A stretch of 64,000 nt of DNA, taken from contig JAIBBE010000040.1 in NCBI GenBank assembly GCA_019694835.1, positions 88,441-152,440 on the forward strand, given 5' to 3'. Below, in pieces: positions 26,052 to 34,736 of the stretch. A model generated the notes under the pieces. It saw only the letters and a list, made by a program, of their open reading frames with translations, was not told the origin of the DNA and did not search any database. Numbering within the stretch: position 1 is the first letter of the stretch; every line of letters starts with the position of its first letter. Made by a program: the position numbers and the translations under genes. This DNA comes from Fimbriimonadaceae bacterium. Lineage in GTDB: Bacteria > Armatimonadota > Fimbriimonadia > Fimbriimonadales > Fimbriimonadaceae.

Positions 26052-26060
26052 GGGTGCGAT

Positions 26061-26097
26061 ACGAAAACAGGGCCACCCGCTAACGGGTGGCCCTGTT
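26061..26097 (-). terminator. rpsO terminator
   Basis: A 13-bp perfect stem (26067-26079 with 26084-26096) around a 4-nt loop, followed on the minus strand by TTTT. It lies 16 nt after the rpsO stop. Confidence 0.92.
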
Positions 26098-26112
26098 GAT
26101 AGGCGGCAAACG

Positions 26113-26394
26113 TCAGCGAGGACGGACTTCGCGGATGCCGAGCTTCTGGATCAGGGCTCGGTAGCGGGCGATGTCGGTGCGTCGGAGGTAGCCTTCGAGG
26201 CGGCGGCGCTTGCCGACGAGCACCATGAGGCCACGGCGAGAGTGAAAATCCTTCTTGTGCGTGCGAAGGTGATCCGTGATCTGGAGGATGCGGGCCTGCA
26301 TGATCGCGATCTGCACTTCGGGCGAACCAGTGTCGCCTTCGACGCGGGCATTGTCGAGTACGGTTTGAGCTTTAACCTGCTTGTCCAGCGGCAT
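26113..26394 (-). CDS. rpsO: 30S ribosomal protein S15
   Basis: 93 residues starting [60 protein letters not shown] and LIQKLGIR are the diagnostic S15 blocks. It binds 16S rRNA at the central-domain three-way junction. It is followed by a strong terminator, so pnp is not in the same operon here. Confidence 0.97.
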   Translation of the reverse strand: MPLDKQVKAQTVLDNARVEGDTGSPEVQIAIMQARILQITDHLRTHKKDFHSRRGLMVLVGKRRRLEGYLRRTDIARYRALIQKLGIREVRPR

Positions 26395-26582
26395 ATTATT
26401 CGTGTTCCAAAACGTGTGAGTCCAGGCGGGCGCGGTCCAACTCGACACCTCGTCTAGCCGAAAGAGGATACCACAATCGCTTTCTCGCCAACAGAATCAC
26501 GCGAAACCGCCGATAATCTTCCCTAGAACCGGTCCGACCGGTCATAATTCGGGGGAACGTGCCGCCAGGAAGGCTGCGCGAA

Positions 26583-27296
26583 ATGGAGACGCATCACGTG
26601 ATCATCAGAAACTTGACGATTCTCGCACTCGCTGGAGCGAGCCTTGCCGCACTCGCCACGGACGACTCGGGGCGCACGACCTACAAGAACGTCCCCACGT
26701 TCACCTTGAGCATGCCGATCAACCAGGGCAGCTTCATGGTCACGCGCGGCGGGAAGGAGTTCACGCCGAAGGTCGGCGCACCCTTGATGGCGGGCGACAA
26801 GGTGATGAACAGCTCCGCGACGCCGCTTCTCCTCGAAGTGCGCTCAGCCGGCGGCTACCTGTGCGGTTCGATCTATCTGATCGACTCGACCGGCGTCACG
26901 CTCGGCCAGGTCGGCATGGCGGGTGGCAACTGGGGCATCGGGCTGACGCTCGACTACGGCACCATCGACGCCAGCCTGGACACCATGCGTTATGGTCTCG
27001 TCGTCCAGTCAGCGGGCTGCACGATCACCCCGACGGGGGCTCACGTGATGATTGAGCGATCGTCGGCTCTCGACAACGCGATGACGGTGATCACGCCGGT
27101 CGAAGGCACCGCGACAGTGGTCCGACCCGGGCCTTACAAGCGCTACTATCCGGTCGATTATCTCGTCAATCCCGGGCAGCAGCTTCGATTCCAGAATTTC
27201 GAAGTCCGCACTCCCCGCGGATTCTACGAGAAGGTCACCCTGGGTTCCAAGATGGTCAAGCGTCAGGCCGATATCATGTCGGACCGGGGCAACTAG
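26583..27296 (+). CDS. Secreted FecR-like protein, first of a pair
   Basis: 237 residues. A signal peptide (LTILALAGASLAALA) is followed by a beta-rich domain whose core FMVTRGGKEFTPKVGAPLMAGDKVMNSSATPLLLE resembles a FecR domain (G-x-x-L-x-x-G-D). AGGAAGG about 10 nt upstream favours the ATG at 26583 over a GTG at 26559. FecR domains occur in signalling proteins and in many exported structural proteins of unknown role. It lies 33 nt before a second FecR-like gene. Confidence 0.78.
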   Translation: METHHVIIRNLTILALAGASLAALATDDSGRTTYKNVPTFTLSMPINQGSFMVTRGGKEFTPKVGAPLMAGDKVMNSSATPLLLEVRSAGGYLCGSIYLIDSTGVTLGQVGMAGGNWGIGLTLDYGTIDASLDTMRYGLVVQSAGCTITPTGAHVMIERSSALDNAMTVITPVEGTATVVRPGPYKRYYPVDYLVNPGQQLRFQNFEVRTPRGFYEKVTLGSKMVKRQADIMSDRGN

Positions 27297-27329
27297 GGTA
27301 AAACGAGGCAAGAACTAGGAGGGTTTGCA

Positions 27330-27983
27330 GTGATCAAGAGGATGTGCATGATCGGATTAGCCTCGCTCGTGGTGGCGGGCGGCTATTCACAAAGCTCGGA
27401 TGCCCAGAAAATGGGAATTCCGACCATTCACGTGCCCAACGCGCCACGGGTGGCGAAGCTGGTGCGTGGCGGTACCGCGTCTGATCTCCAGAACGGGGCC
27501 GTGCTTCAGACCGGCGACAAACTCGACAACTACGGCGGCGCCGATATCGACGTCATGATCGACGGCCTCGGCATGATCCGAGTCAAACCCAAAAGCGTGA
27601 TCAGTCTCCTCACGACTCCTAAGCCCAACGCACGGATGATCGTGATTCTCGAAAAAGGCTCGATGATGTGCTGGGCCAAGTACAACCCGACTCAGTACAA
27701 GTTCATCGCCACTTCTGGCCCCGTTTCCCTCCAGATGACTTCCGGCCAGGGCACGAGCTTCATGATGAAGACCACGCGTCAGCCTCTCAAGCAGCCGAAC
27801 TTGGTCACCGTGCTTTGCGGGACGGGCAGCGTCCGGGTTTCGATGCCCGAACCCGAGTCCAGCGCGTGGGTGATGCCCGGCCAGATCTTGACCGTTGATA
27901 CTCGCAGTGCCGTCGGTCAAGCGGGCAAGCCGAACGATTACGAGAAGAAGGACCTGCGCGAACTCCGCCAGAGCCCGTTCTAA
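27330..27983 (+). CDS. Secreted FecR-like protein, second of a pair
   Basis: 217 residues from GTG, with AGGAGGG ending 6 nt upstream. The signal peptide (MIGLASLVVAGGYSQSSDA) precedes a FecR-like domain: KLVRGGTASDLQNGAVLQTGDKLDNYGGADIDVMIDGLGMIRVKPKS is the standard pattern, shown here in two joined halves. The C-terminus is acidic and basic mixed, without a membrane segment. It probably acts outside the cytoplasm together with the upstream paralogue, and a terminator follows. Confidence 0.82.
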   Translation: MIKRMCMIGLASLVVAGGYSQSSDAQKMGIPTIHVPNAPRVAKLVRGGTASDLQNGAVLQTGDKLDNYGGADIDVMIDGLGMIRVKPKSVISLLTTPKPNARMIVILEKGSMMCWAKYNPTQYKFIATSGPVSLQMTSGQGTSFMMKTTRQPLKQPNLVTVLCGTGSVRVSMPEPESSAWVMPGQILTVDTRSAVGQAGKPNDYEKKDLRELRQSPF

Positions 27984-28000
27984 GCAAGTCGCCTCCCGAG

Positions 28001-28035
28001 AGTCCGGTGCCGATGGCACCGGACTTTCGTTGTTT
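28001..28035 (+). terminator. Terminator after the FecR pair
   Basis: AGTCCGGTGCC pairs perfectly with GGCACCGGACT (11 bp) around GAT, followed by TTCGTTGTTT. Confidence 0.85.
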
Positions 28036-29008
28036 ATGACCGGTCGAGCGAGCGCTGAATCACCTTCTGGAGCAGGACGAAGGCCAGCAGCAGAACGCCA
28101 ATGAAGATCTTCGTCCACCACGAACTCAGCGTCCCCTGGAACGTAATCGCGGTCTGGATCATCCCGAGGATCAGAACTCCCAGGAACGAGCCGAAGACGG
28201 AGCCGTAGCCGCCGCTGAGGAGCGTTCCGCCGATCACCACGGCGGCAATGGCGTCCAGTTCCATCCCGGTGCCCGATATGGCGTTGCCGGACGACGTGTA
28301 AAGGGCGTAGACGATGCCCGCCAGCGCCGCACAGAAGCCGCTTAGGGCGTAGATCGCAACCTGAGTCCGCGCGACGGGAAGGCCCATCAGCACCGCCGAA
28401 CCCTCGCTTCCGCCAATCGCGTAAACGGTCCTCCCAAACCGGGTCTGACGCGCCACTACGATGCCTGCCACGAGCACGAGGAGGAAGATCAGTGACACCA
28501 GCGGCAGCGAAGCCCCAGAAACGACCCCGATCTTAAAGCGCGTCAGATCGGTGAACCAAGGATGCGCAATCTGGACCGATTCCTTGCTCACCCATAACCC
28601 GATGCCCCGGCACAGAAACAGGCCAACCAGGGTGACGAGAAAGGGAGGCAGCCGATAAGCCTGAATCAGATAGCCTTGACCCAAGCCAAGAACCAGCCCG
28701 AACCCAAGGACGGCCAAACAACCCAACGCAGGATGCCAATGGAGTTTTTGGATCATCACCGCCAGCATGATTCCGGTGCACCCGACCACCGAGCCAACCG
28801 AAAGATCGATGCCGCCGGAGAGGATCACGAACGTCAGCCCTACCGCGATAATGCCGAGATAGGCATTGTCGGAAAGGAAATTGAAAAAGACTCGCGCGGA
28901 GAAAAAGCCCTGAAACTGGGTGCCCGCGATGATGTAGAGCGCGATGGCGACGCCGAACGTTGCGAGGACGGGAAGGCGGTCCTGGGTGAAGACGGCGCGC
29001 AGGTTCAC
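28034..29008 (-). CDS. Sugar ABC permease, YjfF type
   Basis: 324 residues from GTG; AGGAG lies 7 nt upstream. It has the RbsC/BPD_transp_2 fold with GLTFVILSGGIDLSVGSVVG and AAVVIGGTLLSGGYGSVFGSFLG as the two family signatures. It pairs with the YtfT-like permease encoded just upstream, giving the heterodimeric channel seen in the galactofuranose importer YtfQRT-YjfF. The substrate is inferred from this likeness only. Confidence 0.9.
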   Translation of the reverse strand: MNLRAVFTQDRLPVLATFGVAIALYIIAGTQFQGFFSARVFFNFLSDNAYLGIIAVGLTFVILSGGIDLSVGSVVGCTGIMLAVMIQKLHWHPALGCLAVLGFGLVLGLGQGYLIQAYRLPPFLVTLVGLFLCRGIGLWVSKESVQIAHPWFTDLTRFKIGVVSGASLPLVSLIFLLVLVAGIVVARQTRFGRTVYAIGGSEGSAVLMGLPVARTQVAIYALSGFCAALAGIVYALYTSSGNAISGTGMELDAIAAVVIGGTLLSGGYGSVFGSFLGVLILGMIQTAITFQGTLSSWWTKIFIGVLLLAFVLLQKVIQRSLDRS

Positions 29009-29035
29009 CGTAGGACTCCTGGGATCCCAGGTTGC

Positions 29036-29133
29036 GTGGCCGGGGTGATGAATTGTGCACCCCGGCTCTTCCAAATACCGAAGGATGCCATCAAGTGGCA
29101 GAACCGGGGTGCACAATTCATCACCCCGGCCAC
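29036..29133. repeat. 30-bp perfect inverted repeat inside an operon
   Basis: GTGGCCGGGGTGATGAATTG begins the left arm (29036-29065), which is exactly reverse-complemented at 29104-29133 with a 38-nt spacer. It lies between the two permease genes of one operon and would form a very stable mRNA hairpin. Confidence 0.93.
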
Positions 29134-29164
29134 CCTTTGGGCTGAACCATCGTCAAGGAACGAG

Positions 29165-30190
29165 CTAACCAAAGGTTCGCCCTCCTTCCACAGGAGCCTC
29201 CTTCGCCGAGCGCTCACGCAAGACCGGTGATTGCAACAGGCAGACGACGATCACCACGACTGCCTTCAGCACCAGCGTCGCCTCCGGCGAAATGCCGCGA
29301 GTGAGGATCGTCGTGGTCAGGGTTTGCATCAGCAGGGCACCGATGACGGAACCGATAAGCGAGAAACGTCCGCCGGTCATGGCGGTGCCACCGATGCACA
29401 CGGCGAGGATGGCGTCGAGTTCGAGGTAAAGGCCGAGATTGTTGGCGTCCGCCCCCTTGATGTCGGCGGTTCCGATCAGTCCAGCCCATCCCGCACATAG
29501 GGCGCAAATCGTATAAACCAGTATCTTCACGGCTCGGGCATCGATGCCGCAGATTTGGGCGGCGCGGGCGTTGTTGCCAGTGGCCTCGACGTAAGTTCCG
29601 AGCGCCAGTCCGCGAAACAGAAACGCGACCACGCCAAGCGTAAGAAGAAAAATCCAGACGGGCATCGGGAAGCCCAACCAGGCACCCCTGCCGAGCGAGG
29701 CGAACTCGTTGTTCGTGAAGATCACGATCTGTCCGTCGGTCAGAAGTTGGGCCACCCCTCGCCCGGCGACCATCAGCAGCAAGGTCGCGACAATCGGCTG
29801 CAGCCCAAGAAACCCGACAAGGAAGCCATTGAAGAGGCCGCAGACCAGCGCGAAACCGAGGGAAACCAGGAGGATCAGTGGCACCGAGCCATGAACCGGG
29901 ATCGAATTGAGGATGCACCCCTCCGGACGCGCAATGAGACAAGCCGCAACCGCTCCCGCAATCGCCATGACGGCGCCAACCGAGAGGTCGACGCCTCCCG
30001 TCGCGATCACCAACGTCATCCCGATCGAGAGCAGCAGCACGGGGACGGCGCGATTCAAGACGTCGATCAGACTGCCAAATAGTCGTCCGTCGCGTATCTC
30101 GATGGCGAAGAAGCCGGGCGTAAGAATGAGATTGAAAAGTAAGACCGCCGCAAGCGCCACCAGCGGCCAGATGAAGGTGCTGCGCTTCAT
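29165..30190 (-). CDS. Sugar ABC permease, YtfT type
   Basis: 341 residues. SIGMTLVIATGGVDLSVGAV and CIGGTAMTGGRFSLIGSVIG are the RbsC-family signatures. It overlaps the ATPase gene by ATGA. With the YjfF-like protein it would form the membrane channel of a pentose/galactofuranose-type importer. Confidence 0.92.
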   Translation of the reverse strand: MKRSTFIWPLVALAAVLLFNLILTPGFFAIEIRDGRLFGSLIDVLNRAVPVLLLSIGMTLVIATGGVDLSVGAVMAIAGAVAACLIARPEGCILNSIPVHGSVPLILLVSLGFALVCGLFNGFLVGFLGLQPIVATLLLMVAGRGVAQLLTDGQIVIFTNNEFASLGRGAWLGFPMPVWIFLLTLGVVAFLFRGLALGTYVEATGNNARAAQICGIDARAVKILVYTICALCAGWAGLIGTADIKGADANNLGLYLELDAILAVCIGGTAMTGGRFSLIGSVIGALLMQTLTTTILTRGISPEATLVLKAVVVIVVCLLQSPVLRERSAKEAPVEGGRTFG

Positions 30191-31680
30191 CCCGCAATCG
30201 CCTCAAGGGCATTGGCTTCGGACTTGTCGACGCCCTCCAGCATCGCCACCATCTTCCGGTCGCGAAGGATCGCCACTTTGGTGCTCCACCGCACGACTTC
30301 GTCGAGTTCGCTGGACACGAAGCCGAACGCCATGCCTGACTCACGTAAACTCTCGACGAGTCCCTCTATTTCGAACTTCGCGCCGACATCGATGCCCCGT
30401 GTCGGCTCGTCAAGGAGCAGGAGCTTGGGATTGGCAGCGAGCCAGCGGGCAAGGATGACCTTCTGCTGATTGCCGCCGCTCAATAGCCGGATCGGCTTGT
30501 CGGGGTCCGAGGTGGCGATGGCGAGTTTGGCAATGTAGTCGTCCCCGAGGCGATTGCCCATGGCCGCACCGATCTTGCGCCACCATCCGCGACGAATCTG
30601 AGCGACGATGAGCAGGTTTTCGCGAACGCTCAAATCGGCGAAAATGCCCTCGGCTTTCCGGTCTTCGGGGCAAAACCCCATGGCCCGGCGCGGAGGCCCT
30701 TGGAGTGTCCCTCGATCAGAGTGGTCCAAGCCGTACAGCAGTCTAAGAACTTCTGTTCGGCCCGAACCAAGCAACCCTCCTAACCCGAGGACTTCTCCGG
30801 GTGCGAGGGTGAGGGTGACGTCTTGAACGGAACGCCTGCGGCCCGCGTTGCTGGCGCGGATCAAGGGGGCTGATGCATGTGTCGGACTGAAGTCCTCGGA
30901 CCCCGAGGCGGACTGAAGTCCGCGCTCCGTCGAATCCGACTGTCCCACGAGCGTCGCGGCATCTCGCCCGATCATGGCGCTGACGAGGTCGCGCCTCTGG
31001 AGATCGGCGGCGGCGTACGTGCCCACCAACGACCCGTTTCGGAGGATGGTGATGCGGTCGGAAACCTCATAGACTTGGTCTAGAAAGTGGGTGACAAACA
31101 CGATCCCGATTCCGGTTTCGCGCAATCGTCGGAGGACCTCAAACAACCGCACGACCTCGTCGCGATCGAGGCTTGAGGTGGGTTCATCGAGGATGAGGAT
31201 CTTGGCGGACACGTCGAGGGCACGTGCCAGGGCGACCATTTGCTGAATCGCGATCGACTGCGAACCGAGCGAAGCTCGGACATCGAGCTCAAGACCAAGG
31301 CGGGCGAGGGCTGCGCGTGCCCGCTCCCGGACCTCGCCCCACTGGATGCCAAACGGCCCCCGCGATTCTCGCCCCAGGCAGACATTCTCGGCGATCGACA
31401 GGTTCGGCGCGAGATTGACTTCCTGGTAAACGGTGCTGATTCCCAGGTTCACCGCATCAAGAGGTGAGCGCGGGTGGATCGGTTCACCATTGAGAAGAAC
31501 TTCGCCTCCGTCAGGCGAGTAGACGCCGGTGAGCACCTTGATCAGAGTGCTCTTTCCGGCCCCGTTCTCGCCCATCAGAGCGTGGATTTCCCCGGCTTGC
31601 ACGGCGAAATCCACCCCGTCCAGCGCAACGACACCCGGGAAACGCTTTTCCAATCCTCGGGCAACGAGCAGGTCGGACAT
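30187..31680 (-). CDS. Sugar ABC transporter ATPase, YtfR type
   Basis: 497 residues with two ATPase halves, as in RbsA/XylG/YtfR. The first half has Walker A GENGAGKST, signature QSIAIQQMVALARAL and Walker B ILILDEPTSSLD. The second has a looser P-loop GLLGSGRTEVLR, signature LLSGGNQQKVILARWL and LLLLDEPTRGID. It powers uptake through the two downstream permeases. The ATG directly follows the TAA of the GH2 gene, so translation is coupled. Confidence 0.95.
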   Translation of the reverse strand: MSDLLVARGLEKRFPGVVALDGVDFAVQAGEIHALMGENGAGKSTLIKVLTGVYSPDGGEVLLNGEPIHPRSPLDAVNLGISTVYQEVNLAPNLSIAENVCLGRESRGPFGIQWGEVRERARAALARLGLELDVRASLGSQSIAIQQMVALARALDVSAKILILDEPTSSLDRDEVVRLFEVLRRLRETGIGIVFVTHFLDQVYEVSDRITILRNGSLVGTYAAADLQRRDLVSAMIGRDAATLVGQSDSTERGLQSASGSEDFSPTHASAPLIRASNAGRRRSVQDVTLTLAPGEVLGLGGLLGSGRTEVLRLLYGLDHSDRGTLQGPPRRAMGFCPEDRKAEGIFADLSVRENLLIVAQIRRGWWRKIGAAMGNRLGDDYIAKLAIATSDPDKPIRLLSGGNQQKVILARWLAANPKLLLLDEPTRGIDVGAKFEIEGLVESLRESGMAFGFVSSELDEVVRWSTKVAILRDRKMVAMLEGVDKSEANALEAIAG

Positions 31681-33948
31681 TTACTTCTTGGCGGCGAGGA
31701 GCAAGGCGAGGTCGATGAACTGGCCGCCGGTATCTTGGTGGCAGTGCACGGCAATCAGGTTCGATCCCTTCTTCAAGGCCTTCCGGACAGCGTCGGTGAT
31801 GTCCATGCCCTCATAGCCGTCATTCCAGCCGCCACGCGCTGAGCGCCAGACTTCAGTCCCGTTGATGAAGACCTCGATAGCGTTGTCGAAGTGGATCGCG
31901 AGCAGCGCCTGGTCGAACGACTTGCCATCCCAATCGAACGCTTGCCTCAACCAGATGTCGGATGTCTTCCACTCGGTTTGGATGTCCTTTTCGTAACCCT
32001 CTTTGTTGCCGAATCCTCCCGGTGCTGACTTCCATTTGCTGTCGTCAAACGTAGCCTGGTTCCAGGTCGCTGCCGGTTGCTGTGTCGTCGACCGCCAGGG
32101 CTTCGCCAGCCCGGAATCGCGCGCCGAGCCGACGAGGACGGCGAAGTCCATGACCGGCATGGCGCTAAGGGGCGGAGAACCCTTCTCGTATGCGGCTGGA
32201 CGCCCGAGGATCGCTTTGAGCTTCGCTTGGTCGAATTTAGGCTTTCGGTCGAACTGGAAAATGCCGTTGCGCTCCTGTTCAACGTCGGTGAGTTGTGTAT
32301 AGCAATAGCCGAACATGTTGGCGTTATCGGTGAGAGCAGAGACCAATCCGTCCAGGCGAGCATAGAACTCGTCAAGGGTCTTGGGCGGATTTCCATATCC
32401 CCAACCGGTGCCGGTGTTCCAGCCAATGCCCCCAAACTCGCTGATCATGAACGGCAGGTTGCGCGACGCCGACGAACAGTAGCGAGTGGGCAGGTCGAAG
32501 CCCTGGCCGAAATACTTGATCCAGCGCTCACGGAAGCTGGCCGGATTCTGGTCGTAGTCGTGCGCGTCCATGACCTCGGCCTCGGGCAGGCTGTGGGTCC
32601 AGCCGCTGGTATCGATGACGGGCCGCGACGGGTCGAGTTGCCAGGTCATGCGGACCACGCTGTTTTGAAGTGGCCCCGCTTCCGGTGGCGTTTCGTTGAA
32701 CGGGCACCAGCCGATGATCGAAGGGTGATTGCGGTCGCGGGCGACGATCGCGTTCCACTCTTCCATCACGGGCCGTTCGCCGCGCGCGTCTTTGTTGTTC
32801 ATCCCATAGTTCGGGAACTCGCCCCACACGAGGTATCCGAGTTTGTCCGCCCAGTACAGGAAGCGCGGCTCGAAGACCTTCTGGTGAAGCCGGGCTCCGT
32901 TAAACCCTACCGCCATAGACATAGCGATATCGCCCTTGAGTGCTTGGTCCGACGGCGCGGTCCACACGCCGTCGGGGTAGAAGCCCTGATCGAGTACGAG
33001 GCGCTGGAAGACCGGCTTGTTGTTGAGGAGAATGCGTCGGCCGTCGATGCTGACTTTACGCATCCCGGCATAGCTCTTGACCTCGTCGATGACCTTGCCT
33101 TCTTGCAGCACCTGAATCGTGAAGTCGTAAAGGAAGGGATCACGCGGGCTCCAGGCTCGCGACATGCCGACGGGCAGGATGGCGATCGCATCGCGCCGCT
33201 CGGCCGGAATCACGCTTTCGGCGACCTTCTTTCCCTCGGCTTCGCAAAGGACTCTGACCGTCATCCCCTTGGTTGCCCCGTCAACACCCACCGTAACCTG
33301 AAATCGGTCGGCATCGTAGTCCGGCTCGATGCGCAGATCTTTCGTGTAGGCGGTGCCAACCCGTTCCAGCCAGACGGTCTGCCAAATGCCGGTGGTGCGC
33401 GTGTAGAAGATGCCTTCGCTCTGCGGCGTTCGCGCCTGCTTGCCGAGGGCTTGGATGCCGCTCAGCGTGTCGTCCAGAGCGTGAATGATGAGCGTGTTCT
33501 CGCCCGCTTTCAGGTAGCGAGAGATATCGAAGCCGAATGCGACGTTGCCACCGACATGCTCTCCGACCCGTTCGCCATTGACCCAAACGGTCGTGTGCCA
33601 ATCGCATGCGCCGATGTGCAAGATCGTCCGCTCGCTGCGCCAGGAAGCCGGAATCTCAAACGACCGGCGGTACCAGACGTTCTTGACGAACCCCGTCCGT
33701 CCGAGGCCGCTCAGCTTGCTTTCGCGGCAGAACGGCACGACGATCTTGTCCGGATAGGTGGACTTGGTCAGGAAAGACTGGTCTTTGCCATCATCGGTCT
33801 CTCCAAACTCCCATGTCCCGTTCAAATTTATCCAGTCCGAACGCAGAAGATCGGGGCGAGGGTGCTCGGGTCGCGGCACCTCAGCCAACGCAACACCCAC
33901 CAACGACAAGGCAACGAACGAAACCAGGCACTGAGCAATCCACCTCAC
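31681..33948 (-). CDS. Secreted GH2 family glycoside hydrolase
   Basis: 755 residues from GTG, with a signal peptide (IAQCLVSFVALSLVGVALA). A jelly-roll sugar-binding domain (LRSDWINLNGTWEF, WYRRSFEIP, HTTVWVNGERVGEH) precedes an Ig-like domain and a TIM barrel. The acid/base Glu419 is in WCPFNETPPE and the nucleophile Glu504 in MISEFGGIG. A C-terminal segment (DIWLRQAFDWDG, AIEVFINGTEVW) looks like a second jelly roll. It probably releases a galactose- or glucuronate-type sugar outside the cytoplasm, which the importer encoded behind it would take up. Confidence 0.92.
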   Translation of the reverse strand: MRWIAQCLVSFVALSLVGVALAEVPRPEHPRPDLLRSDWINLNGTWEFGETDDGKDQSFLTKSTYPDKIVVPFCRESKLSGLGRTGFVKNVWYRRSFEIPASWRSERTILHIGACDWHTTVWVNGERVGEHVGGNVAFGFDISRYLKAGENTLIIHALDDTLSGIQALGKQARTPQSEGIFYTRTTGIWQTVWLERVGTAYTKDLRIEPDYDADRFQVTVGVDGATKGMTVRVLCEAEGKKVAESVIPAERRDAIAILPVGMSRAWSPRDPFLYDFTIQVLQEGKVIDEVKSYAGMRKVSIDGRRILLNNKPVFQRLVLDQGFYPDGVWTAPSDQALKGDIAMSMAVGFNGARLHQKVFEPRFLYWADKLGYLVWGEFPNYGMNNKDARGERPVMEEWNAIVARDRNHPSIIGWCPFNETPPEAGPLQNSVVRMTWQLDPSRPVIDTSGWTHSLPEAEVMDAHDYDQNPASFRERWIKYFGQGFDLPTRYCSSASRNLPFMISEFGGIGWNTGTGWGYGNPPKTLDEFYARLDGLVSALTDNANMFGYCYTQLTDVEQERNGIFQFDRKPKFDQAKLKAILGRPAAYEKGSPPLSAMPVMDFAVLVGSARDSGLAKPWRSTTQQPAATWNQATFDDSKWKSAPGGFGNKEGYEKDIQTEWKTSDIWLRQAFDWDGKSFDQALLAIHFDNAIEVFINGTEVWRSARGGWNDGYEGMDITDAVRKALKKGSNLIAVHCHQDTGGQFIDLALLLAAKK

Positions 33949-33985
33949 GCCTGGGGTTTTACCTAGTGGGAACGGTGCCCCGTCT

Positions 33986-34150
33986 GTACCGCTGGCAACT
34001 TGCCGGCATCCGGTAGACGTGTATTGGCAGGTTCTCGCCGCGACCTCCCCCCCGACCCCTCTCCTCCGCCACCAAGACTTACCGTTGCCTCTGGCTTTAG
34101 GGGCGCAGGAGAGGGGAGCCAAAGTACCGCCGGCAGGTTGCCAGCGGTAC
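33986..34150. repeat. Composite intergenic repeat, copy 4, nested arms
   Basis: Outer arms at 33986-34007 (GTACCGCTGGCAACTTGCC...) and 34129-34150 are complementary in 21 of 22 positions. Inner arms CCCCTCTCCTCCGCC and GCGCAGGAGAGGGG lie between. It is the most complete copy of the family and separates two divergent genes. Confidence 0.85.
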
Positions 34151-34202
34151 GTCGGAACGACGGCGACGCAACCGATTTCGCCCGTGGGGCATAGTAATGG
34201 CC

Positions 34203-34736
34203 ATGCGACGACTTTGCGGTTTGGTTTTGCTTGCTTGTGCTGTCACCTCTGCCTTTGGTCAGGCTCCGGACTTTGGGGGCAAAGACCAAGTCGAGAAAAT
34301 GAAGGCGATGGACTTCCTCGTTGGGGACTGGAAAGGAACCGGCTGGTACGAAGCGGGGGGACGGAAGGTCAACGTCAAGTGTTCGGAGAAGGTCTCGTAC
34401 AAGGCAGGCGGAACCGTGCTCGCCGTTGAGGGCTTCCACACGATGGATGCGGGAGGACGCGAAATCGTCATCCACGACGCCTACGCGATGATGTACTGGA
34501 ATCCTGAGCTGAAGGCCTATCGCTTCAAGGCCCACCTCGCGAATGGCCTTCAGAACGAATTCGAGCTTAAGCCGAACGGAAAGGGCTACACGTGGTTCAA
34601 CCAGATGCCCCAAATGGGCAAGGTCCGCTACACCATGACCCTAACCCCTGCCGGGGAATGGAAGGAGATCGGTGAGCACGAAGTGGACGGCAAGTGGGTC
34701 CAAATGTTCGAGATGGTTCTGGCCAAAACGAAGTAG
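34203..34736 (+). CDS. Secreted DUF1579-like protein
   Basis: 177 residues. Signal peptide MRRLCGLVLLACAVTSAFG, then a lipocalin-like beta-barrel pattern opening with KAMDFLVGDWKGTGWY and passing through MMYWNPELKAYRFKAHLANG and WFNQMPQMGKVRYTMTLT. The opening FLVGxWxG and the alternating strands match DUF1579 and related heme/lipid-binding barrel families. CATAGT lies 7 nt before the ATG, so it is probably leaderless; an ATG two codons earlier is less likely. Convergent with pyrR. Confidence 0.82.
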   Translation: MRRLCGLVLLACAVTSAFGQAPDFGGKDQVEKMKAMDFLVGDWKGTGWYEAGGRKVNVKCSEKVSYKAGGTVLAVEGFHTMDAGGREIVIHDAYAMMYWNPELKAYRFKAHLANGLQNEFELKPNGKGYTWFNQMPQMGKVRYTMTLTPAGEWKEIGEHEVDGKWVQMFEMVLAKTK

